A DNA stretch of 64,000 bases from Artemia franciscana (Eukaryota > Arthropoda > Branchiopoda > Anostraca > Artemiidae): assembly GCF_032884065.1 (NCBI RefSeq), contig NC_088863.1:38907076-38971075 (forward strand). The letters run 5' to 3'. Under the pieces are notes generated by a model. It ran no database searches. It had not been told where the DNA came from and was given only the letters and a program-made list of their open reading frames with translations. Both the position numbers and the translations under genes were made by a program. Within the stretch, counting starts at the first letter, position 1, and every line of letters starts with the position of its first letter. Positions 1 through 11,760 of this stretch are shown here, piece after piece.

Positions 1-18
1 GCGCCACCCAAACAGCTA

Positions 19-19
<1 letters not shown>
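1..19 (+). mobile_element. Helitron 3' terminus, plus-strand copy cut by window edge
   Basis: The window opens with GCGCCACCC followed by AAACAGCTAG, matching (one C-to-A change) the 3' arm and CTAG end of the minus-strand terminus at 6569-6604. Helitrons end in CTRR, usually after a hairpin, and insert between A and T. Here CTAG is at 16-19 and the next base is T, followed by a TA array, so the copy seems to have inserted into TA-rich DNA. The rest lies left of the window. Confidence 0.7.

Positions 20-114
<95 letters not shown>
20..114. repeat. (TA)n microsatellite 1
   Basis: Pure TA dinucleotides of about 95 bp. It lies between the Helitron end at 19 and the fossil helicase stop codon at 119. 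Long Tyr-Ile open frames here are artefacts of the repeat. Confidence 0.98.
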
Positions 115-117
<3 letters not shown>

Positions 118-118
118 T

Positions 119-307
119 TTAACTACGTAAAACTTGCGAATATACAACATTCTTCGCTGTCCCATTGTCTGTACATATAAATAGATTGTCAGCTTTACCG
201 ACTCTTGAACATGCAACATATAATTGTCCATGGGAAAAACAATCCGTATTCAGATCTATACCTCATTATTCTAATGATTGCCCTTGAGCTTTGATGATGG
301 TGATTGC
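119..307 (-). pseudogene. Helitron helicase C-terminus, fossil copy 1
   Basis: Read on the minus strand, this encodes the end of a PIF1-like Helitron helicase. It gives KAQGQSLE, then [20 protein letters not shown], then a tail ending [10 protein letters not shown] and a TAA at 119-121. KAQGQ and the [10 protein letters not shown] motif are the last conserved helicase motifs of RepHel proteins. Two in-frame stops (TAA TGA) lie just before the GIDL segment, and the upstream helicase is missing, replaced by a minisatellite. The copy is dead. The overlapping long open frame here is another frame of the same DNA. Confidence 0.85.
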
Positions 308-329
308 TAATCGAACATTCTCTGTGTCC

Positions 330-522
330 CCGTCGTCATTTATATATGCCCCTGTGCCCCCCGGCGTCCCCGTTGTAGTTGTGTCCCTGTGTCCCAGTCG
401 TCATTTATAGTCGGCAAACATGACGTCAGTCGACACACAAACACGAGGTCAGTCGACACACACGTCCCAGTCGTCATTTGTGTCCCGGTGTCAGAGTCTG
501 TAATTTCTCTTTGAGTGTCCCG
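330..522. repeat. GTGTCCCGGTCGTC-type minisatellite, block 1
   Basis: Degenerate tandem units around GTGTCCCGGTCGTCATTTAT, with spacers holding GTCGACACACAAACA and a palindromic TGACGTCA at 421-428. Related blocks occur at 4075-4265 and 7075-7385, with shorter ones at 1270-1370 and 4925-5035. Units are too uneven and lack spacers for a CRISPR. Confidence 0.85.
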
Positions 523-1205
<683 letters not shown>

Positions 1206-1215
1206 GGCTATATAT

Positions 1216-1370
1216 GTTTTTAACTAACGCGCCACCCCAACACCTAGTTGGTGGGGGCGCTTCGCCCGTTGTAGTTGTGTCCCTGTGCCCCGGTCATTTA
1301 TATTCACTGTGTCCCGGTCGTCATTTGTGTCCCGGTGTCCCAGTCTGTAATTTCTCTTTGAGTGTCCATA
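1216..1370 (-). mobile_element. Helitron subterminal segment plus short minisatellite, copy 1
   Basis: GCGCCACCCCAACACCTAG followed by TTGGTGGGGGCGCTTCGC matches the inner half of the Helitron 3' end at 6591-6630, but the outer hairpin arm and the CTAG terminus are missing. It runs into GTGTCCCGGTCGTC units. The same junction recurs at 4880-5035. Confidence 0.6.
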
Positions 1371-1379
1371 TGATGAAAT

Positions 1380-1755
1380 AAATTTTTTGCTTTTTTCCTT
1401 TTTTTCTTTTTAATTTTTTTTTTTTTTTTGGTTTTTACCTTTTCTTAGCTTTTTTATTTTTTTTTTTATTTTTAGTTTTTTTTGTAGTTTTTACCTTTTT
1501 TTATTTTATTTTTTTTTAGTTTTCTTTTTCTCCTTTATTTTTCAGTTTTTTTCCTTTTTTAATTTTTTTTTCTTTTTTAGTTTTGATATAAATTTTTTTT
1601 CCTTTTTTCTTTTTAGTTTTTTTTTTGGTTTTTACCTTTTTTTAGCTTTTTTAGTTTTTTTTCTTTTTAGTTTTTTATAGTTTTTAGCTTTTTTTATTTT
1701 TTTTTATTTTATTTTTTTAGTTCTCTTTTTCTCCTTTATTTTTCAGTTTTTTAAT
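1380..1755. repeat. T-rich array 2
   Basis: Polypyrimidine array like 523-1085, repeated almost exactly at 5040-5405. Confidence 0.9.
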
Positions 1756-1756
1756 T

Positions 1757-2540
1757 GGCACCCTATGATTTTCTGGCCTAAATAACAATCTAGATAGGTC
1801 ACGAGTTAGAGAAAATTCGTTTTAGAGCCAGAATGCCCAAAAAAATCATGTATGAGGTCAGACATACATTTCAGGAGCAAAAATTACATCATTTTCCCAG
1901 AGAGTGATCGCATCGTTTTTAGTATCTATGATGTATGCAAAATTATACATAATGACAAATTACTCTGAACAGCTAGAAAAAGGCATGGAACAGATACACA
2001 GGAAAGATACACCGTCAACAAAGATACACAGGAAGAAGAAAATGAATTCAAGCCTGAATTTCTCAACCGCCCTGGAATAGAATGAAGTTATTTTGGAGTA
2101 TGTGACGAATAAACTGAAAAAAAATGAATTCATACTAGAAAAAAAACATTTGAGTGACGGCAAATTTATATAGATTCGAAGGACAAAAATTAGATTATTT
2201 TTCCCCATTAGTGGTCGTCTCGTTTTTAGTGTCTATGACGCGTGCCAAATTACTAAAGATGACAGATGACTCCGAAAAGCTTAAGAAAAAGGTATGGAAC
2301 AAGAGACAACCAAAGTCACATTTAATTGCAAACGAAATCGGCGGTTAGAAGACAAAGTAAAATTATAATACGTGCTAGTTTATCGTGTGTTAGTCTGTGA
2401 AGTATAAACAGGAAAGGGGAAATAGATATTAGTATTTATGATGCGTGCAAAATTATACAAGATAGTAAATGACTGAACAGCTAAAGAAAAAGGAATGGAA
2501 CAAGAAACCGCAAAATCACAATGAATTTTAAATAAATACC
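1757..2540 (+). repeat. Repeat unit with three fossil coding-like modules, copy 1
   Basis: Three direct modules of about 100 bp begin near 1905, 2210 and 2425. Translated in the same sense, they read [24 protein letters not shown] and DISIYDACKII, each followed by an Asp/Lys-rich stretch and a KRHGT or EKGMEQ-like tail. Stops and frameshifts interrupt all three. The reading-frame-like conservation suggests a decayed repeated protein domain, which I do not recognise with confidence. The first two modules recur at 5407-5971. Confidence 0.5.
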
Positions 2541-3235
2541 AAAAGAATTATCTGGAAATACTTAGGGAAATTTTTATATGTGTATCTAAAAGAGCGGATT
2601 TTTCAAAAATTACCACATGGTACTGATGAAATCTGTAATTGTTTTAGTTCATTCAGGTTTTTCGCAAAGTGTTAATATCTGTGATTTGGTAAAATTTATC
2701 ACATTTAGTTTACCTACTGCTGCTAAACACAGGATTATAATAACAGGATAAGATTGTTTTGGTGTTACTTGGTTGTTCTACATTTGCTTGTTTTTTTTTG
2801 TTTTTTTTTTCATAGGCATATATTTTGGGGGTGATACCTGACACGGGGATACCATGGGTATTCTGTGGTAGGCACAACACTTGACTGGGTAGAGAATTTA
2901 AAGTGCCGAAACCCTATAGACAAGTGTATTCTCCTGATGAGCCCTTGTGTTGGGTTGTTGCCTCTGAATTATTTGTCTTTACTGTTTTTATTGTTTGGTA
3001 AATGACGACTTATACTTATTGACGACATGACTGCCTGTCCATGGATTATTCTTTATGGTTGATTGTGTATGGCTATGCTGTTTGACCTATGTGATTGTAT
3101 GGATGAGTAGGGTTAAGGCCTCATTCAAGTGCTGGTCTATATTAGTCACTAATTTGGGAAAACAGTCTTCCTTTTCTCCTTCTGTCTCTTTTTTTTTTAA
3201 GTGTTTGTGCTGTTGCATTGGTGATTTCTCTTTTC

Positions 3236-3237
<2 letters not shown>
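2541..3237. other. Unassigned AT-rich DNA
   Basis: No convincing coding exon, RNA gene or repeat structure seen by eye. Confidence 0.5.
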
Positions 3238-3333
<96 letters not shown>

Positions 3334-3350
3334 CATATATATATATACAT
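3238..3350. repeat. (TA)n microsatellite 3
   Basis: TA array with G and C interruptions near 3317-3350. Bases 3351-3669 hold nothing I recognise. Confidence 0.97.
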
Positions 3351-3669
3351 GTTAGTTAAAATTAGTTTATTGCACTATTAACCCAAATTTGGATCTCAGA
3401 ATTTGAAAAAAAACTAATGTAAAGATATAGTTTTATTCTCAAAATGGCGCTTACTAGCAAAATTTCTAATCTTCTAGGTATCTTCAAAAACAATATTTTT
3501 GTACAAGTTAAATTCTGAACTCGTACTAATATTAACAAAAAAAAAAAGGAAAAAGAAAACATAAACAGTAAAGGTCAGTCCAAAAATTAAAATAACTGCC
3601 AAAAGCTTCTGAAGAAATAAAAAAAAATATTAAAACAATAAGAAAGTTTGTTGGTTAAACGAGCAATAA

Positions 3670-3862
<193 letters not shown>

Positions 3863-3863
3863 T

Positions 3864-4052
3864 TTAACTACGTAAAACTTGCGAATATACAACATTCTTC
3901 GCTGTCCCATTGTCTGTACATATAAATAGATTGTCAGGTTTACCGACTCTTGAACATGCAACATATAATTGTCCATGGGAAAAACAATCCGTATTCAGAT
4001 CTATACCTCATTATTCTAATGATTGCCCTTGAGCTTTGATGATGGTGATTGC
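3864..4052 (-). pseudogene. Helitron helicase C-terminus, fossil copy 2
   Basis: Nearly identical to the copy at 119-307, including the TAA TGA double stop before GIDL, the [10 protein letters not shown] motif and the final [14 protein letters not shown]. Shared stops show that copies 1 and 2 were duplicated after the coding sequence had died. Flanks match too: a TA array on one side and the minisatellite on the other. Confidence 0.85.
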
Positions 4053-4074
4053 TAATCGAACATTCTCTGTGTCC

Positions 4075-4265
4075 CCGTCGTCATTTATATATGCCCCTGT
4101 GCCCCCCGGCGTCCCCGTTGTAGTTGTGTCCCTGTGTCCCAGTCGTCATTTATAGTCGACAAACATGACGTCAGTCGACACACAAACATGACGTCAGTCA
4201 ACACACACGTCTCAGTCGTCATTTGTGTCCCGGTGTCACAGTCTGTAATTTCTCTTTGAGTGTCC
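4075..4265. repeat. GTGTCCCGGTCGTC-type minisatellite, block 2
   Basis: Counterpart of 330-522. Contains two TGACGTCA octamers at 4166-4173 and 4189-4196. Confidence 0.85.
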
Positions 4266-4787
4266 CGGTCGTCTTTTTTTTTATTTTTTACTTTTAGTTG
4301 TTTTTTTTGTAGTTTTTACCTTTTTTAGTTTTTTTTTTATTTTTAGTTTTTTTTTTAGTTTTCTTTTTCTCCTTTATTTTTCAGTTTTTTTCCTTTTTTA
4401 ATTTTTTTTTCTTTTTCAGTTTTTAGTTTTTTTTTCTTTTTACCTTTTTTTAGTTTTTTTTCAGTTTTTTTTTCTTTTTTATTTTTTGTAGTTTTTACCT
4501 TTTTTAGTTTTTTTCTTCTTTTGCATTAATGCTAAAGCCAAGGCTCGAACCTGGAACCTCTCGGACCTAGAACCTGGAACATAACGCTTTACCAACTCAG
4601 CTACTTCGGCTTGAATACATTTACAGTTTTTTTAGTTTTCTTTTTCTCCTTTATTTTTCAGTTATTTTCCTTTTTTTAGTTTTTTTTCTTTTTCAGTTTT
4701 TAGTTTGTTTTTAGTTTTTTAATTAGTTTTTTTGTAGTTTTTACCTTTTTTTAGTTTTTTTAGTTTTTTTTCTTTTTTAGTTTTTTA

Positions 4788-4790
<3 letters not shown>
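4266..4790. repeat. T-rich array 3
   Basis: Counterpart of 523-1085, interrupted by the tRNA-like sequence at 4531-4610. Confidence 0.9.
4531..4610 (-). repeat. tRNA-like 80-mer, copy 2
   Basis: Same structure as 788-867. This copy has the better B box, GGTTCGAGCC. The A-box-like TAGCTGAGTTGGTA, the acceptor ends GCCGAAG/CTTTAGC and the duplicated GTTCCAGGTTC are all present. The two copies differ at only a few bases. A run of T on the plus strand beyond the acceptor end means A-rich, not T-rich, DNA follows on the transcribed strand, so no Pol III terminator is evident there. Confidence 0.6.

Positions 4791-4878
<88 letters not shown>
4791..4878. repeat. (TA)n microsatellite 5
   Basis: Pure TA, in the same position as the array at 1086-1205 within the duplicated unit. 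Confidence 0.97.
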
Positions 4879-4879
<1 letters not shown>

Positions 4880-4881
<2 letters not shown>

Positions 4882-5035
4882 TTTAACTAACGCGCCACCC
4901 CAACACCTAGTTGGTGGGGGCGGTTCGCCCGTTGTAGTTGTGTCCCTGTGCCCCGGTCATTTATATTCACTGTGTCCCGGTCGTCATTTGTGTCCCGGTG
5001 TCCCAGTCTGTAATTTCTCTTTGAGTGTCCATATG
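4880..5035 (-). mobile_element. Helitron subterminal segment plus short minisatellite, copy 2
   Basis: Repeat of 1216-1370 with one base change in the inner GC-rich hairpin (GGCGGTTCGCCC). Confidence 0.6.
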
Positions 5036-5039
5036 ATGA

Positions 5040-5405
5040 AATAAATTTTTTGCTTTTTTCCTTTTTTTCTTTTTAATTTTTTTTTGGTTTTTACCTTTTC
5101 TTAGCTTTTTTAGTTTTTTTCTTTTTAGTTTTTTTGTAGTTTTTACCTTTTTTTATTTTATTTTTTTTTAGTTTTCTTTTTCTCCTTTATTTTTTAGTTT
5201 TTTCCTTTTTTAATTTTTTTTCTTTTTTAGTTTTGATATAAATTTTTTTTCCTTTTTTCTTTTTAGTTTTTTTTTTGGTTTTTACCTTTTTTTTAGCTTT
5301 TTTAGTTTTTTTTCTTTTTAGTTTTTTTGTAGTTTTTAGCTTTTTTTTATTTTTTTTTATTTTAGTTTTTTAGTTTTCTTTTCCTCCTTTATTTTTCAGT
5401 TTTTT
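5040..5405. repeat. T-rich array 4
   Basis: Counterpart of 1380-1755. Confidence 0.9.
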
Positions 5406-5406
5406 A

Positions 5407-6470
<1,064 letters not shown>

Positions 6471-6568
6471 CTTTACAGACGCTTAAATAACACACTCCTT
6501 ATTCAATTGCAATTTTCTGCAAAGCAGTTAGTCATCTTGTGATACAGCGATTTAATATTTATGAAGTA

Positions 6569-6720
6569 CTAGCTGTTGGGGTGGCGCTTCGCGCCACCCC
6601 AACACCTAGTTGGAGGGGGCGCTTCGCGCCCCCCCCAAGCCCCCCCGCGCGCGTAAGTCGTTACGAGCCATATTAGTTACGCGCCATTGTAGTTGTGTCC
6701 CTATGTCCCACCTGTGAATA
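6569..6720 (-). mobile_element. Helitron 3' end with terminal hairpin and CTAG
   Basis: Read on the minus strand, the element ends in a perfect 14-bp stem (plus-strand arms 6574-6587 and 6591-6604) with a 3-base loop, one spacer base, then CTAG (6569-6572), followed by host T. This matches the Helitron rule of a 3' hairpin, a CTRR end and A/T target flanks. A second hairpin, GGGGGCGC/GCGCCCCC at 6615-6633, lies just inside. The hairpin is closer to CTAG than in textbook elements. Further inside are a G/C-rich tract and one GTGTCCC unit, then a TA array and the helicase fossil 3, so the fossil and this end may belong to one element. Confidence 0.8.
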
Positions 6721-6725
6721 TAGAT

Positions 6726-6868
<143 letters not shown>

Positions 6869-6869
6869 T

Positions 6870-7057
6870 TTAACTACGTAAAACTTGCGAATATACAACA
6901 TTCTTTGCTGTCCCATTGTCTGTGCATATAAATAGATTGTCAGGTTTACCGACTCTTGAACATGCAACATATAATGGTCCATGGGAAAACAATCCGTATT
7001 CAGATCTATACCTCATGATTCTAATGATTGCCCTTGAGCTTTGTTGATGGTGATTGC
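6870..7057 (-). pseudogene. Helitron helicase C-terminus, fossil copy 3
   Basis: Third copy of the helicase end. It keeps the canonical AITINKAQGQSLE, where copies 1 and 2 have AITIIKAQGQ. It has one in-frame TGA before GIDL and has lost one base in the run before SHGQ, so it carries a frameshift. It still ends at TAA (6870-6872). It is therefore older or independent relative to the pair of copies 1 and 2. Confidence 0.85.
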
Positions 7058-7074
7058 TAATCGACCATTCCCTG

Positions 7075-7385
7075 AGTCGCCATCGTCATTTATATATCCC
7101 CCTGTGCACCCCGGCGTCCCCTTTGTAGTTATGTCCCTGTGTCCCGGTCGTCATTTATATTCCCTGTGTCCCGGTCGTCATTTGTGTCCCGGTGTTCCAG
7201 TCTGTGATTTCTCTTTGAGTGTCCCGGGCGTCATTTATATTCCTTGTGTCCCGGTGTCCCGGTCGTCATTTATATCCCCCTGTGCCCCCCGGCGTCCCCA
7301 TTGTAGTTGTGTCCCTGTGTCCCGGTCGTCATTTATATTCCCTGTGTCCCGGTCGTCATTTGTATCCCGGTGTCCCGGTCTGTAT
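7075..7385. repeat. GTGTCCCGGTCGTC-type minisatellite, block 3
   Basis: The longest block. Units alternate GTGTCCCGGTCGTCATTTAT and GTGTCCCGGTGTCC, with CCCCCTGTGCCCCCCGGCGT inserts. Open frames through it are repeat artefacts. Confidence 0.88.
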
Positions 7386-7387
7386 AT

Positions 7388-8460
7388 ACATTCGTTTTTT
7401 AGTTTTGTTTTTCTCCTTTATTTTTTTCCTTTTTTCTTTTTTTTCTTTTTTAGTTTATTTAGATTTTTAGATTTTTTAGTTTTTTTATTAGTTTTTAGTT
7501 TTTTTGTAGTTTTTACCATTTTTTTGCTTTTTTATATTTATTAATATTTTTTTAGTTTTCTTTTTCTCTTATTTTTCAGTTTTTTCCTTTTTTTTAGTTT
7601 TTTCTTTTTTAGTTTTTAGTTTTTTTTTGTTTTTTACCTTTTTTTTAGTTTTTTTAGTTTTTTTAGTTTTTTAGCTTTTTTAGTTTTTTTATTAGTTTTT
7701 AGTTTTTTTTAAGTTTTTGCCTTTTTTTAGTTTTTTCAGTTTTTTTTAGTTTTTAGTTTTTTACCTTTTTTTTAGTTTTTTTTAGTTTTTTAGCTTTTTT
7801 AGTTTTTTTTCTTTTTAGTTTTTTTTGTAGTTTTTACCTTTTTTAGTTTTTTTTTCTTCTTTTGTATTAGTGTGAAATAATTCAGACGTCATATGCGGAC
7901 AAACACGACGTCACTCGACAGACAGACAGACAGACATAACCCACAAACAACTTATTTTTATATATATTTATTCATATTTTTTTAGTTTTCTTTTTCTCTT
8001 TTATTTTTCAGTTTTTTCCTTTTTTTTAGTTTTTTTCTTTTTTAGTTTTTTACTTATTTTTATATATATTTATTCATATTTTTTTAGTTTTCTTTTTCTC
8101 TTTTATTTTTCAGTTTTTTCCTTTTTTTTAGTTTTTTTCTTTTTTAGTTTTTAGTTTTTTTTAGTTTTTTACCTTTTTTTAGTTTTTTTTAGTTTTTTTA
8201 GTTTTTTAGCTTTTTTAGTTTTTTTATTAGTTTTTATTTTTTTTTGAAGTTTTTGCCTTTTTTTATTTTTTTCAGTTTTTTTTTAGTTATTAGATTTTTA
8301 CCTTTTTTTAGTTTTTTTAGTTTTTTAGCTTTTTTAGTTTTTTTTTCTTTTTAGTTTTTTTTGTAGTTTTTACCTTTTTTAGTTTTTTTCTTCTTTTGTA
8401 TTAGTGTGAAATAATTCAGACGTCATATGCGGACAAACATGACGTCACCTGATCCACAGA
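7388..8460. repeat. T-rich array 5 with nested tandem duplications
   Basis: Polypyrimidine array. A segment ending TTTGTATTAGTGTGAAATAATTCAGACGTC occurs at about 7858 and again at about 8394, a spacing near 535 bp. A 100-bp piece at about 7950-8050 is repeated at once at 8051-8152. Contains (GACA)n near 7918-7933 and TGACGTCA at 8440-8447. Confidence 0.85.
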
Positions 8461-9875
8461 TCCACACACAGACAACTTATTTTTATATATATAGATTTTT
8501 CTGACGTGCTGTGAGTTAATATTCTTTTTTTGAAATATGAACATCTTGTGGGAAAAAACCGGTATGGGTATTTTTTTTCAGTTTTTATGTATCTGCAAAA
8601 AGCCAGCAATCCCAGGGCTGAGCAGGAAGCCAGCGGAAATAACTTAACTTGTAATTTGACTACAAAGTCCTTATCAGACATCTGCTTACATAAGCCATTT
8701 TAAAGATATATATTCTTTTATTATCCATCGTCCCAACATCAATGGAATACAAAAGATATGGATTGTAGGTTGGTCGGAGCAGCATTGGAACATCGTGGCA
8801 GCTTCTGTCGCTGATTTGACCCAGCTTTTGTCGCACGGACACAAAATTCTTCATTTATTGCTCTATTTTTAGTAGTCCGAGTCGACGTCAAATGTCTACT
8901 ACGCGACCCTTCCTTGACATCTCTCCTCCCCTATTTCAATCTTATCTGTCATGCAAAATGCATGTCCTGGGCATATCACGTCCAATGAACGTACTGTGTC
9001 CTTTTAAATCTCACAAATCATACCAAAAGTTGAACCTTTTTTTCATTTTCATACAGAAACATAGACTTTCCACTCTCAGCGGAAGCATTGGACGATATAT
9101 ACATGCATTAACGGTTAGGAGGAGACATTCGAAAAGTTAACGTAGCGTACGTCACATCCCATACATCGATCCCACACAAAGGGAGTGTTCTCTACCACTT
9201 TTTTAGACATAGAGAAATATTTCATTTTGTATTGGAAAGTAAAAAAAAAATTGTACTTCCTATAGAAAATATTTTATTTATTGGAAAAACGCTATATATT
9301 CAGGCAATCAATTTGCTTGCACATTAATTACCAATCTTCGTAAGAAGTTGTGCAAATGGAACAAGAAGTGTTTATAGCAGACTAACAGAATTTAAAAAAA
9401 AGGAAAAAAAGGATTATTGATTGAATGAATACAAGAAATATTCGAACATTAAAAGTTACTTTCCAAACCTTTACCCTCACAAATGTAAAGAAATTGTAAT
9501 CTTAGTAAACCAGTAGAATTTTTAAACCAGAGGAAGATCATGACTTCCCCGATCCATTGAACTGACATTTTTTACCAGTCCCTTTTAGTTTCTTCAAAAC
9601 ATTTTAAAATATTCATCATTAAATTAAATGCATACAGGTTGTTCACCTTAAAACAGGACAGGCTCAGAAACCAGGCACCGAAACTAAAGTACTATTTTTA
9701 ATGTTCATCTATCATGAAGAGAAAAATATTTGTACCACTTTTAGGGAGTTCATATTCCTTTTACTGCGTGTGCTGAAGCTAAGCTTCGAACAATTCAAAC
9801 AGCCGCCCCCAAATTATTTTTATATCACATTTAAGTTCAATATAGCCCAACAAATATATAATACATGAAACTTAC
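8461..9875. other. Unassigned DNA downstream of the SxIP-gene exon
   Basis: AT-rich, no confident exon. If the 9876-10196 exon is not the last, its next exon should lie here or further left. An open frame on the minus strand at 8660-8854 has a stop directly before its ATG and was not accepted as an exon. Confidence 0.4.
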
Positions 9876-10196
9876 AGAAACTGCGTCCGGTTTTTTCCTA
9901 TGTACAGGTGGCAGTGGAAGCTTGGAAATAAGATGAGAAGACTTGGGATCAGAATTTTCCTTTTCAACAGCGCTGCTTTTAATTTGATGGTCATTGTAAG
10001 ATTTATCTGAACTAAAGCCAGCATAAGAGTGGTCATTTGAAGAATTTGGCAAAGTACGTGACAGGGGTCTCAATTGCCGGATGGTTACAGCAACAGGACG
10101 CTCTTTAATATATCGAGCCACAGGACTTGAGACGGTTGCAAGCTTGGGATTAGTTGTCGGTTTTGGAATTCTGGATTTTGCCTTTTCTTCAACAAA
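9876..10196 (-). CDS. SxIP-motif protein, exon c (107 codons)
   Basis: Internal exon of an unrecognised gene. It starts after the acceptor TTCTTTCCAG and ends at the donor CT|GTAAGT (9875-9870), length 321, phase 0 at both ends. It begins FVEEKAKSRIPKP; SRIP at about 10164-10175 with basic residues around it fits the SxIP motif by which microtubule-plus-end proteins bind EB1. The rest is Ser/Pro/Lys-rich with SSPVARYIKERPV, SRTLP and LPLPPVHRKK; no globular domain is seen. It joins in frame to the exon at 13500-14116 (the junction reads AQKL-FVEEK). The EB1 link is inference from motif and composition. It could instead be another disordered scaffold or nuclear protein. Confidence 0.7.
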
Positions 10197-11186
10197 CTGG
10201 AAAGAAAAATTGAAAGTGAGATCTAAATGCAGAATACACTTTGTCAGTACCATGAACGAAGTTAGTATCATAAGAAATGTTGATATTCTTTTGTGATTAT
10301 GGAAAAGCTAATTTCAAGGCGTATTAAATAGTTCAATCTTTGTGTCAATTTGACATGCAGTTCCTCAAACATAGCATAAGATCAATCCTCATATTATCAT
10401 TTACTCTGTCTGCACTTCTAAAATCACAGCATATCTATTCTGTCAACTCTTAAAAGAGAAACAAAAGATGTTCGTTTTTTTTCCTAACGCATAAAATAAC
10501 CGGAACTTCTTCAAAAGAGGAAAATATGTTGTAAGCAAAGGATCTCCTGTCTAACTTGTCATACGTATACAGCATTCAAATTGATAGTAGGCTACAACAG
10601 CGAGATAATCACAAGTAGAATAGTTTGTTTAAAGCTCCAGTGAAGCAGCAGAAAGAAAGGCAGAAGGTAAGGCTAATAATTTCTATTTCTGAGGTCACTA
10701 ACTTGAAAACCTAACAGCTCCTAAGACATCACATAAGGCTGGAGGCATGTTATCTTCTAAGCGGGGCAAATACTTCCTTTCTTCTAGCATAACATCACGG
10801 TTTATATTTTATCCTGTTTAAAGGAAGCTTTCTGTAAAATCCTTTTTTCATGACTATCCTATTTTAGAGAATCTTACGTTCACTTTATGCAACTAGGAAC
10901 TACGATAAGCTTATCTTACAAAGGCAAAATACAGCAGCTATGCAAGAGGGAAGGTGAAAAAGGCGACTACCACCCCCCGAGAAAAAATAAAACAAATCAG
11001 AATTTAAAAAAATATATATTTAGAATGGTAGATTTTGACAGTACAATAGATATATTGAGAATAGATATCCTGAGATACAGGCACCTATTTTTAGAGGCGG
11101 TACAGCTCCGGAAGAATAAATATCACAAATAAATGAGCTACTTCGAATGAGAACAAATTGCACCAAACATTGTAAAAACATCTGCC
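10197..11186. other. Intron of the SxIP gene, right-hand part
   Basis: AT-rich; no coding or repeat feature recognised. Confidence 0.5.
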
Positions 11187-11760
11187 AGCTTCACTCAGAT
11201 CACTGAATCACTATGGAAGCGTCGAAGCATAAACCTCGCTACGAAAATTAGATTCTACGAAGTGATTATCAGAAGCACTCTCCCATACGGGTATGAAACA
11301 TATACTGTCGTTGATAACGATTGCTGCCGCCGCATTCTAAGTGTCCAGCGCCGTGAACGAGTATCCAACAAGGAAATCCATGAGCGCTGTAAACGACAGT
11401 ACTCGTCTCGGAAATTGTAAAGAAAGAACGACTCTTAAGCCTAGGCCACTGTCTAAGGAGTGAAGATTATGGCTGCATCTCGAAGTCCGCTATAAAAGAA
11501 CAGCCGCTCGAATTTTGGAAACGCTGCCCTGGAGGCCGAACGAAATATTAGCAGTCAACAGAAAGAATTGACTCAGAATCGCCTGGAGGCTTCCATCTCT
11601 TTGGTCGGTTTTGGGTCAGAGATTGGCTGTACCATGTCGAAGTTGTTGCACGTTATCGTGCCCAATGGAAGACTTTTGTTAGCAAAACTATGGATGTTGA
11701 GTGAGAAGGTGTAGCGTCTAACTCCCATCAAAAGTAAGTAAGCAAGTAATGCTTGGCTAG
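11187..11760 (+). pseudogene. RTE/craniata-type non-LTR retrotransposon, 3' end fragment
   Basis: Bases 11187-11430 translate with no stop to SASFTQITESLWKRRSINLA, then TKIRFYEVIIRSTLPYGYET, then CCRRILSVQRRERVSNKEIH. This is the thumb and C-terminal region typical of RTE/craniata-like pol proteins (LW-RR-I-L-TK-R-Y--V--S-L-YG-ET, then RRIL). From 11500 to about 11720 a frame-broken tail resembles the end of the same proteins. No endonuclease or catalytic RT part is next to it, so it is a 5'-truncated dead copy inside an intron of a minus-strand gene. Confidence 0.75.

Noticed and set aside
330..522. CRISPR-like regularity of GTGTCCCGGTCGTC units
   Set aside because: Units are contiguous and degenerate, with no unique spacers, in eukaryotic DNA.
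7041..7544. 167-codon open frame with repeated CPG-H and Phe-rich tail
   Set aside because: It crosses the minisatellite and the T-rich array; repeats explain the peptide.
8660..8854. Minus-strand open frame MKNFVSVRQKLGQ... with a GTAAGC after GCTTAT, considered as the next exon of the SxIP gene
   Set aside because: A TAA lies directly before its ATG in frame and no acceptor gives an open path from the previous exon phase.
10081..10296. Plus-strand open frame over the SxIP exon
   Set aside because: Shadow of the minus-strand exon, which has splice sites and phase agreement.
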